DNA of 64,000 bases from DYJB01 sp963777165. GTDB lineage: Bacteria > Chloroflexota > Anaerolineae > Anaerolineales > E44-bin32. Location: positions 1 to 64,000 of the forward strand of contig CAVZPO010000026.1 in NCBI GenBank assembly GCA_963777165.1, written 5' to 3'. A model generated the notes under the pieces. It ran no database searches. It saw only the letters and a program-made list of their open reading frames with translations, and was not told the DNA's origin. A program made the position numbers and the translations under genes. Shown piece after piece: positions 53,336 through 61,927 of the stretch (the stretch's first letter is position 1; each line of letters begins with the position of its first letter).

Positions 53336-53761
53336 ATGAAGATCTACTTCTCCTGCTCCCTGACCGGAGGCCGCAACGATGAAGCGATCTACGGCGCGAT
53401 CGTGGACCACCTGGTGTCGCACGGACACGATGTCCTGACCGCGCACCTCGCCCGACCGGAGGTCATGGCGCTGGAGCAGGTGGTGGTGCCGCGCGAGGTC
53501 TACCGGCGGGACTTGGAGTGGATCCGGGAATGCGACGCTCTGGTGGCGGAGGTCAGTACGCCGTCACACGGGGTGGGGTACGAGATCGCCTATGCCCTGG
53601 AGCGCGCCAAGCCGGTGCTGTGCTGCGCGCGCCGCGACGCCAGGGTGTCCAAGATGCTCACGGGCAACGATTCCCCTGGGCTGCGCCTGATCGTCTACGA
53701 AGGGCAGGACGAGGTGCGAAGCGCGGTGGATGCGTTCCTTCGATCGGAGGTGCGGAGGTGA
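53336..53761 (+). CDS. Nucleoside 2-deoxyribosyltransferase-like protein (DNPH1/RCL type)
   Basis: 141 residues. 'MKIYFSCSLTGGRND' opens the fold, 'ECDALVAEVSTPSHGVGYEIAYALERAKPVLCC' holds the probable catalytic Glu of 'AEVSTPSxGVGYE', the DNPH1 pattern. DNPH1 cleaves the N-glycosidic bond of deoxynucleoside monophosphates. The GNAT gene overlaps its end (GTGA). Confidence 0.8.
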   Translation: MKIYFSCSLTGGRNDEAIYGAIVDHLVSHGHDVLTAHLARPEVMALEQVVVPREVYRRDLEWIRECDALVAEVSTPSHGVGYEIAYALERAKPVLCCARRDARVSKMLTGNDSPGLRLIVYEGQDEVRSAVDAFLRSEVRR

Positions 53762-54348
53762 CGAGCGGCGCCAGGTCGAGTGAGTTCAAGGTCGTGATTC
53801 GTCCGGTCACCCCGGACCGCTGGGGCGACGTCGTGGCGCTGTTCGGGCCGCGAGGCGCGTGCGCCGGATGCTGGTGCATGTACTTCCGCCAGAGCCGGTC
53901 GGAGTTCGAGCGCAAGAGTGGCGCCGGCAATCGGCGCGCGCTGCGGCGGCTGATCGTAGGCGGGGCCGAACCCGGGCTGCTGGCCTACGTCGACGGTGTA
54001 CCGGCGGGCTGGATGGCGCTGGCGCCGCGAGAGGAATACCCGCTGCTGAGCCGCTCCCGAATCCTGCAGCCGGTCGACGACAAACCGGTCTGGTCGGTGG
54101 TGTGCTTCTTCGTCGCCCGAGCTCACCGCGGGCACGGCCTGACGGTCGCCCTGCTGCGCAAGGCGGCCGCCTACGCGCGGAGACGAGGGGCGCGGATGCT
54201 CGAAGGCTACCCGGTGGACCCGGTCAAGGGAAAGATGCCGGATACGTTCGCCTACTACGGGCTGGCGGCGGCCTTTCGTCAGGCGGGCTTTCGTGAGGTG
54301 GCGCGCCGCTCAGCGACGCGCCCGATCATGAGGCTGGAATTGAAGTGA
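53758..54348 (+). CDS. GNAT-family N-acetyltransferase
   Basis: 196 residues from GTG 53758. 'CAGCWCMYFR' near residue 37 is a Cys-rich signature found in one GNAT group, and the acetyl-CoA site reads 'VVCFFVARAHRGHGLTVALLRKAAAYARRRGA' (R/Q-x-x-G-x-G/A variant). The substrate is unknown. Coupled to the DNPH1-like gene. Confidence 0.8.
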   Translation: MTSGARSSEFKVVIRPVTPDRWGDVVALFGPRGACAGCWCMYFRQSRSEFERKSGAGNRRALRRLIVGGAEPGLLAYVDGVPAGWMALAPREEYPLLSRSRILQPVDDKPVWSVVCFFVARAHRGHGLTVALLRKAAAYARRRGARMLEGYPVDPVKGKMPDTFAYYGLAAAFRQAGFREVARRSATRPIMRLELK

Positions 54349-54354
54349 AGCGAA

Positions 54355-54387
54355 CGGCTTCGGAAGCCGGAAGGGTTTCCGAAGCCG
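54355..54387. terminator. Hairpin between convergent genes
   Basis: CGGCTTCGGAA (54355-54365) pairs with TTCCGAAGCCG (54377-54387); loop of 11. It ends the GNAT and NifU-type transcripts. Confidence 0.6.
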
Positions 54388-54399
54388 AGGCCGGTCGTC

Positions 54400-54663
54400 T
54401 CAGACAGCCTCGACGCGTTGGATGTCGGGGAAGAACTGCCGCACGGTCCCTTCCACCCACCCATGCAGCGTGGTCTCGGTCAGCGGGCAGCCGGTGCAAG
54501 CGCCTCCCAGTTCGACCTTCAACACCTTGCCATCGAAGGACACAAGGTGAACCCAGCCTCCGTGGTAGTGCTCGATGTAGGAGCTGATCACTTCCAGGAG
54601 CGCTTGCACACGCTCCGAAGGTGAAACGTCGGTGGCATGGTTGTGGGCCTCAGCTTTGGTCAT
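54400..54663 (-). CDS. NifU-like Fe-S scaffold protein (C-terminal domain type)
   Basis: 87 residues. 'VELGGACTGCPLTETTLHGWVEGTVRQFFPDI' carries the CxxC pair (Cys56, Cys59) of NifU C-terminal domains, which carry and hand on Fe-S clusters. A class V aminotransferase of the cysteine-desulfurase fold lies 1.1 kb downstream on the same strand, but no complete suf operon is seen. Confidence 0.85.
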   Translation of the reverse strand: MTKAEAHNHATDVSPSERVQALLEVISSYIEHYHGGWVHLVSFDGKVLKVELGGACTGCPLTETTLHGWVEGTVRQFFPDIQRVEAV

Positions 54664-54697
54664 CCCGATTCTCTCCCTCGGCGGCGGTCGATCCGGG

Positions 54698-55171
54698 CTA
54701 CCCGGGAGGCTGCGTGCGCATCCCCAGCCGGAGCAGGTCCACGACCTGTTCGTGAGTGCTCCGCAGGCGCTCGGCAATCACCTCCGCCAGCCGCTCTAGT
54801 ATAACCACACCTGTATCGGGCTGCGTCTCGCACAGCCGCCGCAGGTCCGCCCCCCGCAAGCCGAGAGCCTCACCGGCCTCCAGGCACACGGCGCTCGAGG
54901 TGTACGATCGGCGGCCGAGCGCCGCCGACCAGCCAAACACGCCACCCGGGGCAATCTCGGTCACGGTCAGTGTCTCCCCGTCGTGAGGTTTGAATCGGAT
55001 GGCTACCCGGCCGCTGAGCAGGACATACAGCCGGTCGGCGGGGTCATCCTGGGCGAAAACAGTCTCGCCCGCCTGCAAATGCTCGCCTTCGAACAGTTCA
55101 GCCAGAGCTTGCAGCTGGGTGTCGCTGAAGCCACTGAAGAGCGAGCTGCTCTTCAACTCGTCCACGGACAT
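54698..55171 (-). CDS. Cyclic-nucleotide-binding domain protein without HTH
   Basis: 157 residues. 'SLFSGFSDTQLQALAELFEGEHLQAGETVFAQDDPADRLYVLLSGRVAIRF' and 'IAPGGVFGWSAALG' form the cNMP-binding beta-roll, but the Crp DNA-binding helices are absent; the tail is only a short helix. It is probably a regulatory or scaffold protein rather than a transcription factor. The gap to the nifU-like gene is 34 bases. Confidence 0.82.
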   Translation of the reverse strand: MSVDELKSSSLFSGFSDTQLQALAELFEGEHLQAGETVFAQDDPADRLYVLLSGRVAIRFKPHDGETLTVTEIAPGGVFGWSAALGRRSYTSSAVCLEAGEALGLRGADLRRLCETQPDTGVVILERLAEVIAERLRSTHEQVVDLLRLGMRTQPPG

Positions 55172-55620
55172 GGTGGGCCCAAATCAGGCGGAATACCCTG
55201 TAGTGTAGGAGCGCCCTCTCGCAGGGGCTCAGTGCCTTCCTTCCTATTCCGCGAGATTTCCGTCATGTGGCGGTTCGATCATGCGGGGAAGACGCCAGAG
55301 GGGGGGCGCCCGGACGGGCGCATACGGCGGGCGCAGTTTGGACTCAGGCCTGTGCGGGTCGGGCTAGAGTGGGCCAATCCTCACGCCCATGGCCGGAGGA
55401 AGTCAGGCGGATCGGTCCGCTGGAACGACGGCCTCCGCTGCGGACGGGAGAGCCTGCCTCCTTGATTCCTTCGCAGGATGTGGAACTCGTCTGAAAAACC
55501 TTGCGCGTGATCAGCCAACGAGACAGGCTCGCGGCGCCTGTCGATGCCTCGAGTGTGCATATAGGACTTTGGTCCGCGTTCCGCATTACGAGTTTTGACG
55601 GCTCGAGAGGGGCATCCGTC
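55172..55620. other. Gene-free stretch upstream of an orphan promoter
   Basis: About 450 bases without a supportable gene on either strand. Short frames (55267-55494, 55389-55598) have no domain. Composition is less GC-rich than the flanks. Confidence 0.4.
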
Positions 55621-55649
55621 TTGACGCCTCCTGCCTTTGCCGCTATACT
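55621..55649 (+). promoter_or_regulatory. Orphan sigma-70-type promoter
   Basis: TTGACG (55621-55626), 17-base spacer, TATACT (55644-55649). No gene starts downstream on this strand; the converging aminotransferase ends at 55716. Confidence 0.6.
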
Positions 55650-55715
55650 ACGGTCGCTGGCAGACGTCTGGGTGCCCCCCTCACCTAGATGTCTGCCTGC
55701 GCGTTAAGCACCATC
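55650..55715 (+). ncRNA. Candidate small RNA with a strong hairpin
   Basis: Directly after the promoter lies GGCAGACGTCTGGGTG (55659-55674), loop of seven (55675-55681, six C then T), CACCTAGATGTCTGCC (55682-55697): a 16-bp stem with two G-U pairs that would form at the 5' end of the transcript. No protein fits. It could be a short regulatory RNA or the antisense end of the aminotransferase message. Candidate only. Confidence 0.35.
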
Positions 55716-56972
55716 TCACCCGGCGATCCGTCGCAGCGCCGTCCCCAGCCGTTCGATCTCCTCGGAGGTGTTGTAGTGCGCCAGACCGACGCGTACCATT
55801 CCGCCGGCTCCCTCCAACCCGAGCCGTTCGGTCACCGCCAGCGCGTAGTAGTTGCCGTCCCACGCGTAGATGCCCTCGCGCCCGAGGGCTTCGGCAACGG
55901 CGCGCGGCTCGCGGCCGACAAGGGTAAACGAAACAGTCGGAGCGCGCTGGTCAAGGCGGTGCGGATCGGATAGACCGTAGATCGTCAGGCCGGCGATGGA
56001 GCTCAGTTCGGCGAGCAGGGCGCCCCCCATCTCGATTTCGTGTGCTCGGATGGCGCTCATCGCCTGCTTGAGGAGCAGGCGGCGGCCGCCGAAGGCGGGG
56101 CGGTAGCGTTCGGCGTGTTCCCCACCGAAGGTCTCACCGACCCAGGTCAGGTAGTCCAGCGCGCCGAGCACACCCGCCAGGCCTTCGAAATTGCCCGTGC
56201 CGGTCTCGAACTTGCCCGGGGGCAGGCTGGGAGCCGGCCGGACGCGGTAGGCCGGGAGCGCTTCAAGCAGGTCGTAGCGGCCGTACAGCACGCCGACGTG
56301 CGGGCCGAAGAACTTGTAGGCCGAGGCGACCAGGAAGTCGCACCCCAGCGCCTGCACATCGATTGGCGCGTGAGGCGCATAGTGGACGGCGTCGATGTAG
56401 GTCAGGGCGCCTGCCTGTCGGGCGCGGGCGATGATATGCGCCACCGGGTTGATCGTCCCCAGCGCGTTCGAGGCGTAGCCGCAAGCCACCAGCCGGGTGC
56501 GCGGTGTGAGCAGCGCGTCGAGTTGGTCGAGGCGCAGCGTCCCGTCCTCAACGTCGAAGTCCAGCCAGCGCACGACGCAGCCGCGGTCCTCCGCCACGCG
56601 CAACCAGGGCGAAATGTTGGCGTCGTGATCGAGGCGCGTGACCACGATCTCATCGCCGGGCTGCAAGCCGAGCGCCAGCGAGCGACTCAGGTGAAAGGTC
56701 AGCGTCGTCATGTTGGCGCCGAAGACGATCTCCTCGGGTTGGGCGGCGTTGAAGAAATCGGCGGTGGCGCGCCGTGCTTCGTCCACCAGGGCGTCGGAGG
56801 CGCGGCTGGTGGCGAACGCACCCTCGTGGTTGGCATTCTTGGTCACCAGGTAATCGACCATCCGGTCGATCACGTGATGCGGCACCTGCGTCCCTCCGGG
56901 ATTGTCCAGATAGACGTCCGGTGAGGTCAGCGCGGGGAAACAGGCCCGGATGCGAGCGGGATCGAGCGTCAT
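55716..56972 (-). CDS. Class V aminotransferase, cysteine-desulfurase-like
   Basis: 418 residues. PLP lysine in 'FLVASAYKFFGPHVGVLYG', 'VYLDNPGGTQVPHHVIDRM' at the N-terminus and 'NMTTLTFHLSRSLALGL', 'VTRLDHDANISPWL' in the cofactor pocket. These are the marks of the SufS/Csd-type 'cysteine desulfurase-like' family. The catalytic Cys loop of true desulfurases is not recognisable, so the activity may differ. It overlaps mobA (ATGA). Confidence 0.82.
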   Translation of the reverse strand: MTLDPARIRACFPALTSPDVYLDNPGGTQVPHHVIDRMVDYLVTKNANHEGAFATSRASDALVDEARRATADFFNAAQPEEIVFGANMTTLTFHLSRSLALGLQPGDEIVVTRLDHDANISPWLRVAEDRGCVVRWLDFDVEDGTLRLDQLDALLTPRTRLVACGYASNALGTINPVAHIIARARQAGALTYIDAVHYAPHAPIDVQALGCDFLVASAYKFFGPHVGVLYGRYDLLEALPAYRVRPAPSLPPGKFETGTGNFEGLAGVLGALDYLTWVGETFGGEHAERYRPAFGGRRLLLKQAMSAIRAHEIEMGGALLAELSSIAGLTIYGLSDPHRLDQRAPTVSFTLVGREPRAVAEALGREGIYAWDGNYYALAVTERLGLEGAGGMVRVGLAHYNTSEEIERLGTALRRIAG

Positions 56973-57589
56973 CGGTCCTCCGGAAGTACCTGCGCGGGGG
57001 GAACCCCGGCGGCCAGGATGCGTTCGGCAGTCTGCAGGTCGTCGGGCGTGTTGACGTTGAAGAAGGTCAGCCCCTGCGGGTCGTAGGTGGCCACCTGGCC
57101 CTCTTCGACCACAGTCAGGCGCACGGCGGGGAGGAAGCTGATCATTCGCTGACGGCCCTCGTCCAGCGATCGCTCGATCGCCGGCAGGCAGGTGCGGCGG
57201 TAGACGGCATGCAGCGGCTCGAACTCGCCGTGCCAGCGGGGCACGACGGCATCGGCCTCGGGTGCAAGCCTAAGCATGTGCTCGAGAAGCGGGAGACACA
57301 CGAAGGGCAGATCACACGCCAGGACGAGGACGGTCTCGTGACGTGCGGCGCGCAGTGCGGTCCGCAGCCCTGCCAGCGCGCCGGCTCCGGGTTGTTCGTC
57401 GGCTGCCAGGCGGACGCCGAGGAAAGCATAGTCTTCCGGGGCGTTGGTGGTCACCAGGACTTCGGTCCCCAGGTGGGCGACCCGTTCGAGGACATGCGTG
57501 ATCAGCGGCCGGCCGGCGAGCAGGACGCGCGCCTTGTCGCGGCCCATGCGCTCCGACCTGCCCCCGGCCTGAATCGCAACGGTCAGCAT
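56969..57589 (-). CDS. mobA: Molybdenum cofactor guanylyltransferase (MobA)
   Basis: 206 residues. 'AIQAGGRSERMGRDKARVLLAGRPLI' is the MobA nucleotide-binding motif ('LAGGxSxRMGxDK'), with 'GALAGLRTALRA', 'VLACDLPFV' and 'NVNTPDDLQTA' typical of the family. It adds GMP to molybdopterin to form MGD. No other moa/mog gene is nearby. Confidence 0.85.
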   Translation of the reverse strand: MLTVAIQAGGRSERMGRDKARVLLAGRPLITHVLERVAHLGTEVLVTTNAPEDYAFLGVRLAADEQPGAGALAGLRTALRAARHETVLVLACDLPFVCLPLLEHMLRLAPEADAVVPRWHGEFEPLHAVYRRTCLPAIERSLDEGRQRMISFLPAVRLTVVEEGQVATYDPQGLTFFNVNTPDDLQTAERILAAGVPPAQVLPEDR

Positions 57590-57629
57590 GGCTGGATTCT
57601 ACTTCCCCGGGGGCCGGAGGGGCGCTTGG

Positions 57630-57635
57630 TATAAT
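57630..57635 (+). promoter_or_regulatory. -10 box of the radical SAM gene
   Basis: TATAAT at 57630-57635; the chosen ATG is at 57652, 16 bases later, with 'ggagacagg' before it. An ATG at 57634 overlaps the -10 and is rejected. Confidence 0.5.
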
Positions 57636-57651
57636 GCGCGACGGAGACAGG

Positions 57652-58779
57652 ATGCCGACTGTAGCCGAAGCCCTCGACGGCCTGACGGAACCGGGCTCGC
57701 TGGTGGAGAGCCTGCCCGGGGGCGACGTGCGCTGCCTGGCCTGCGGGCACCGCTGCCTGATCCACCCCGGACGGCGCGGCATCTGCCGCGTGCGCTTCAA
57801 TCAGGACGGCGTGCTGCGCGTGCCGTGGGGGTACGTCGCCGGCCTGCAGTGCGATCCGACCGAGAAGAAACCCTTCTACCACTTGCTGCCAGGTTCCGAA
57901 ACGTTGACCTTCGGCATGCTGGGCTGCGACTTCCACTGCGGCTACTGTCAGAACTGGCTCAGCTCGCAGGCACTGCGCGATCCGGCGAGCGACGTGGCGA
58001 TCGGAGCCGTGCGGCGGATCACGCCTGAGGCGATGGTCGACCAGGGCCTGCGCCTGGGCGCCGAGGTGATCGCCTCCTCCTACAACGAACCTCTGATCAC
58101 CACCGAATGGGCGCTGTCGGTGTTCGAGCGCGCCGCTGCTGCGGGCCTGCGCTGTGCGTACGTCTCGAACGGCAACGCGACGCCCGAGGCATTGGAGGCG
58201 CTGCGCCCGTACCTGACAGCCTATAAGGTGGACCTGAAGACGATGCAGGACCGACACTACCGCCAGCTGGGCGGGGTCCTGGCCAACGTGCTCGACACGA
58301 TTCGCGGCGCGCGGGCGATGGGGTTCTGGGTGGAGGTGGTGACGCTGGTCGTGCCGGGGTTTAACGACAGCACGGATGAATTGATGGATGCGGCGCGCTT
58401 CCTGGCGGGCGTCTCGCCGGATATCCCCTGGCACGTGACGGCGTTCCACCCCGATTACCACATGACCGGAGAGCCGCCCACGCCGCCGGCGACGTTGATC
58501 CGCGCGGCGGAGATCGGTCAGGAGGCCGGACTAAAGTTTGTGTATGCCGGGAACCTGCCGGGACGCGCCGGGACCTATGAGCACACCCACTGCCCCGGGT
58601 GCGGCACGCGCCTGATCGAGCGCCTGGGGTTCGCGGTCCTCAACTACCATCTGACGGATGCCGGCACGTGCCCGTCCTGCGGCCTGAGCATCCCGGGCGT
58701 GTGGGCGGCGTCGGCCGGCGAGGTTCGGACGAGCTCGGCCAGCGCGGCTTTCGACCGGCGGCCGAGGCTGGTCCGCTGA
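57652..58779 (+). CDS. amrS: AmmeMemoRadiSam-system radical SAM enzyme (AmrS)
   Basis: 375 residues. The radical SAM cluster motif 'CDFHCGYC' (Cys92, Cys96, Cys99). An extra Cys cluster lies at the N-terminus ('CLACGHRCLIHPGRRGIC') and a C-terminal zinc ribbon 'CPGCG ... CPSCG'. 'YVAGLQCDPTEKKPFYHLLPGSETLTFGMLGC' is characteristic of this family. The usual partners (AMMECR1, Memo) are not adjacent. The in-vivo reaction is unknown. Confidence 0.88.
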   Translation: MPTVAEALDGLTEPGSLVESLPGGDVRCLACGHRCLIHPGRRGICRVRFNQDGVLRVPWGYVAGLQCDPTEKKPFYHLLPGSETLTFGMLGCDFHCGYCQNWLSSQALRDPASDVAIGAVRRITPEAMVDQGLRLGAEVIASSYNEPLITTEWALSVFERAAAAGLRCAYVSNGNATPEALEALRPYLTAYKVDLKTMQDRHYRQLGGVLANVLDTIRGARAMGFWVEVVTLVVPGFNDSTDELMDAARFLAGVSPDIPWHVTAFHPDYHMTGEPPTPPATLIRAAEIGQEAGLKFVYAGNLPGRAGTYEHTHCPGCGTRLIERLGFAVLNYHLTDAGTCPSCGLSIPGVWAASAGEVRTSSASAAFDRRPRLVR

Positions 58780-58781
58780 GC

Positions 58782-59117
58782 ATGGCGAGTGAATCGGCCG
58801 CCTGGGACGGAGTGGGCCCGGTGAAGATGCTGCTCACCTTCGATCCGCTGCCAGGACGTCGCGAGGAATACTTCCACTACATGCTGGGCGAGTTCGTTCC
58901 GGCACTCGAGAGCCTCGGCCTGACGATGGCGGAAACCTGGCACACGGCCTACGGCGACTACCCGCTGCGGCTGACGGCCTTCGTCGCGCCCGACGCCTCG
59001 ACCATGGACACGGTGATTGGATCCGACGCCTTCGCCCGACTGGAAACGCGCCTCCAGGACTTCGTCGAGAACTACCATCGCCGTGTAGTCCCAGCGGACC
59101 GTCGCTTCCAGTTCTAG
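58782..59117 (+). CDS. Small dimeric alpha/beta-barrel-like protein
   Basis: 111 residues from ATG 58782, two bases after the AmrS stop. 'MLLTFDPLPGRREEYFHYMLGEFVPALESLGLTMAETWHTAYG' and 'DAFARLETRLQDFVENYHRRVVPADRRFQF' suggest the ferredoxin-like dimeric barrel fold seen in ABM and Dabb domains. No function can be named. Probably cotranscribed with amrS. Confidence 0.6.
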   Translation: MASESAAWDGVGPVKMLLTFDPLPGRREEYFHYMLGEFVPALESLGLTMAETWHTAYGDYPLRLTAFVAPDASTMDTVIGSDAFARLETRLQDFVENYHRRVVPADRRFQF

Positions 59118-59359
59118 CCTGTGGGGCAGCAGGCCGGATGTCTCTCGGCCCCCATCCCTGAATCCTCCGTCCTCCTTGTATTCGGGCGGTGTCTTTCATC
59201 GCAGGCGTGTCAGGCGGGAGGCAGGAGGAAAGGGGTTTCCGCATGCTCCCGGCGGGCAGCGGAGATGCCAGGTGATGGCAGGGCTGGGTGTTCTCGGGCA
59301 CAGTGGAAGTCGCCCCATTCAGAGGTGAGTCGTCGGCTTTCGGGGGTGACAGTCGGCAC

Positions 59360-59388
59360 TTGGGATGGCCGGGCGGGCCCGCTAGAGT
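59360..59388 (+). promoter_or_regulatory. Promoter of the small Cys-rich gene
   Basis: TTGGGA (59360-59365), 17-base spacer, TAGAGT (59383-59388). The ATG is at 59422, with ribosome binding site 'ggaggagg'. Confidence 0.5.
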
Positions 59389-59421
59389 CGAGGTGTCAGG
59401 CGACGAGCGGAGGAGGTTGCG

Positions 59422-59643
59422 ATGAGCATGCTGATGTGGGAACCGGTGCGCGAACAGTACTGCGATCGGGTGGAGCGTCAGGTGGCGCTGGAGGCCGAAC
59501 TGATCTATCCGGCTGAGCTGCTGCCGGATCAGCCCCCGCGCGTGATTGCCCACCGGTGCTCGCTGGGGGTGGTCTGCAACCTGTTCGACAAGCCCACCTG
59601 CTGCTGGGCGGGAACGCAGCCGGGATACGATCCGCTGGCCTGA
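59422..59643 (+). CDS. Small cysteine-rich protein
   Basis: 73 residues. Cysteines at 14, 46, 52, 60 and 61; the last four form 'HRCSLGVVCNLFDKPTCCWAGTQPGYDPL', a likely metal or Fe-S binding end. No family is recognised. Strong ribosome binding site, own promoter and a terminator hairpin downstream make it a real gene. It sits between amrS and a multihaem cytochrome, both redox genes. Confidence 0.7.
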   Translation: MSMLMWEPVREQYCDRVERQVALEAELIYPAELLPDQPPRVIAHRCSLGVVCNLFDKPTCCWAGTQPGYDPLA

Positions 59644-59680
59644 TGCGTTGGCGGCGGCACACACTTGCGAGAGTAGAGAC

Positions 59681-59707
59681 TGCGCCCGTGCCATCGGCAC
59701 GGGCGCA
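59681..59707 (+). terminator. Terminator hairpin after the small Cys-rich gene
   Basis: TGCGCCCGTGCC (59681-59692), loop atc, GGCACGGGCGCA (59696-59707): a perfect 12-bp stem. It has no long T-tract. Confidence 0.65.
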
Positions 59708-59860
59708 ATGCGTCTCGGTCCTTGCGGCTCTGTGCGATCGAGAGCTGCCGGCGGCCTGCACCAGCCGCCCATGTGCATTCTGCGGCTACCGGCACGCTGT
59801 CGGACCTGCTGAGAATCGTGGCCTGGGATCGACCCAGTGTCACCAGCAGGCGCATCGGGA

Positions 59861-60463
59861 CTACCCCCTGAGCACGGCGTGGCAGCTTTGGCAGATGGCG
59901 ACCGTGGTCGACTCGGTGAGGAAGGAAGTGTTGACCAGGCCGCCGGTGACGTGCGACTGGTGACAATCGACGCAGGTCGCGGCGTCCTTCGGTGCCCTCG
60001 ACTGCCACGTCCGCAAGAAGACATGGAAATGGTTGTTGAAGTCCCTCCGGTTGACGACATCGCCGTGGCACTTGAGACAGTGGTCGTCGCCGATGGCCGT
60101 GGTGATCGTCGCCGGGCTCCGATACCGTCCAGATCTGAAGGCGATGAGGTCCGGCAAGGCCACCGCGGCAATGGCGCTCACGCGCCCGATGGCTCCTTGC
60201 CCACTATGGCATTGAATGCAGTCGATGCTCTTCACGGCATGTGCTGAGGCCAGGTCCACCGGTTGCGCCAGAGAGCGTTGAACGAACTGACTCTCCGGCT
60301 GAGTGTGGCATGAGGCACAGAAGGCGTCGTTGTTCTCAACGTGCGCAGCGTAGGCGAGGCCCGTAGCCGCTGACGCACCACCCACGGCGAGTACGATTGC
60401 CGCCACAAGCCATAAGCGGCCCCGGCCCTTCTGCCTCCGCGTGTGAAGTCTCGAGCTTTTCAC
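59861..60463 (-). CDS. NapC/NirT-like membrane-anchored multihaem cytochrome c
   Basis: 200 residues from GTG 60463, preceded by an 'aggtgg' ribosome binding site. One N-terminal helix (about 17-40) and five CxxCH haem motifs: CASCH (49-53), CIQCH (82-86), CLKCH (129-133), CVDCH (164-168), CQSCH (191-195). NapC/NirT proteins normally carry four haems and pass electrons from quinol to periplasmic reductases. The fifth motif at the very C-terminus is unusual. The longer frame to 60691 has no good start. Confidence 0.82.
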   Translation of the reverse strand: MKSSRLHTRRQKGRGRLWLVAAIVLAVGGASAATGLAYAAHVENNDAFCASCHTQPESQFVQRSLAQPVDLASAHAVKSIDCIQCHSGQGAIGRVSAIAAVALPDLIAFRSGRYRSPATITTAIGDDHCLKCHGDVVNRRDFNNHFHVFLRTWQSRAPKDAATCVDCHQSHVTGGLVNTSFLTESTTVAICQSCHAVLRG

Positions 60464-60736
60464 CGTCCACCTCTGTCCGCACGAACGCAGCCAACGATAC
60501 CCCTCCTCTCGCGAGACCCAGTTAGGAATCCAATGAGTGATCGGCAGGGCAGCTGCGGGGTGGCGGATCGGCAGGCATGGCTTTGAGGGGGGATAACGGG
60601 GGCCGCAGGGCGTTGGCGGGACTCCAGGTCGAACCGGGGGATGCACCGCGCCCGTCCGAGCCGGGGATTGGCGCCGAAGACACAGCCCCATCGAGGCAGG
60701 CTACAGGCTCAGGCCCTCTCGATATCGGGCGCGGCT
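60464..60736. other. Spacer, nothing recognised
   Basis: About 270 bases between the cytochrome and kbl. No gene or hairpin could be supported. Confidence 0.3.
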
Positions 60737-61927
60737 CTAGATAACGCCGAGCTGTTTGCCGACCTTCTCGAAGGCGCTCAAGCCGCGGTCGAGATCCTCG
60801 GAGGCGTGCGCGGCCGAGATCATCACTCGCAGGCGCGCCTTGCCGCGCGGCACCGTCGGGAACCCGATGGCCATGGCGAAGACGCCGGCCTCGAACAGCT
60901 TACGGGAGAAGTCTTGCGCCAGCGGGGCCTCGCCGAGCATGATCGGGGTGATCGGGGTCGTGCTGGCGCCGGTATCGAATCCCAACCCCTGCATCTCGCG
61001 CTTGAAGTACTCGGTATTGGCCCACAAGCGATCGACCAATTCGGTCGAGCCTTCCAGGAGATCGAGCCCCGCCAGGCAGGCGGCGACATCCGGGACGGTC
61101 ATGGCGGAGGAGAACAGGAACGGCCGGCCGCGCTGCCGCAGCCAGTCGACGATACGCTGCGATCCGGCGACCACTCCGCCGACCACGCCGAAGGCCTTCG
61201 ACAGCGTGCCGACCTCGACGTCGACCTGACCGTGCAGACCGAAGTGATCGACGATGCCTCGGCCGCCGCGGCCGAGCACGCCCTCCCCATGAGCGTCATC
61301 AACCATCAACAGGCAGTCGTGCTCGCGGGCGACGGCCAGGATGTCATCCAGCGGCGCCATGTCGCCGTCCATGCTGAACACGCCGTCGGTGACGACCAGC
61401 GCCCGACGGTACCCGGCCTTCTTGCTGGTCTCGATCTGCTTCCGGAGATCGGTCGGATCGCGATGCGCGTAGCGCACGATGGCGGCGCCGGACAGTCGCG
61501 AGCCATCGATGATGCTGGCATGATTGAGCTCGTCGGAGAAGATCAGGTCTTCCTTGCCGACCAGAGCCGGGAGCGTCCCGAGGTTGGCGGTGAAGCCGGA
61601 CTGGAAAGTGATGGCGGCTTCGACACCCTTGAAGGCCGCCAGCCGGCGCTCGAGCTCGAGGTGCAGCCCCATGGTGCCGGCAATCGTTCGCACGGCAGCG
61701 GGGCCGATTCCATAGCGATCGATGGCTTGCTTGGCGGCCTCGACCAGGTGCGGGTGGCTGGCGAGTCCCAGGTAGTTGTTCGAGCAGAAGTTCAACACCT
61801 GCTGGCCGTCGACGATCAGCCATGCGCCCTGAGGCGAGGTCAGCGTGCGGATGTGGGTGAACAAGCCCGACTGCCGCAGCGCATCAAGCTCGTCGGCGAT
61901 CCACTGGGTCTTAGCCGGTTCAGGCAT
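60737..61927 (-). CDS. kbl: Glycine C-acetyltransferase (2-amino-3-ketobutyrate CoA ligase)
   Basis: 396 residues from ATG 61927. PLP lysine Lys244 in 'VGTLSKAFGVVGG', 'FCSNNYLGLASHPHLVEAA', 'SDELNHASIIDGSRLS', 'DDAHGEGVLGRGGRG' and 'PRGKARLRVMISAAHASEDLD' define the alpha-oxoamine synthase family, Kbl branch. It cleaves 2-amino-3-ketobutyrate to glycine and acetyl-CoA in threonine breakdown. No threonine dehydrogenase gene is adjacent. It overlaps the GIY-YIG gene by 8 bases. Confidence 0.9.
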   Translation of the reverse strand: MPEPAKTQWIADELDALRQSGLFTHIRTLTSPQGAWLIVDGQQVLNFCSNNYLGLASHPHLVEAAKQAIDRYGIGPAAVRTIAGTMGLHLELERRLAAFKGVEAAITFQSGFTANLGTLPALVGKEDLIFSDELNHASIIDGSRLSGAAIVRYAHRDPTDLRKQIETSKKAGYRRALVVTDGVFSMDGDMAPLDDILAVAREHDCLLMVDDAHGEGVLGRGGRGIVDHFGLHGQVDVEVGTLSKAFGVVGGVVAGSQRIVDWLRQRGRPFLFSSAMTVPDVAACLAGLDLLEGSTELVDRLWANTEYFKREMQGLGFDTGASTTPITPIMLGEAPLAQDFSRKLFEAGVFAMAIGFPTVPRGKARLRVMISAAHASEDLDRGLSAFEKVGKQLGVI

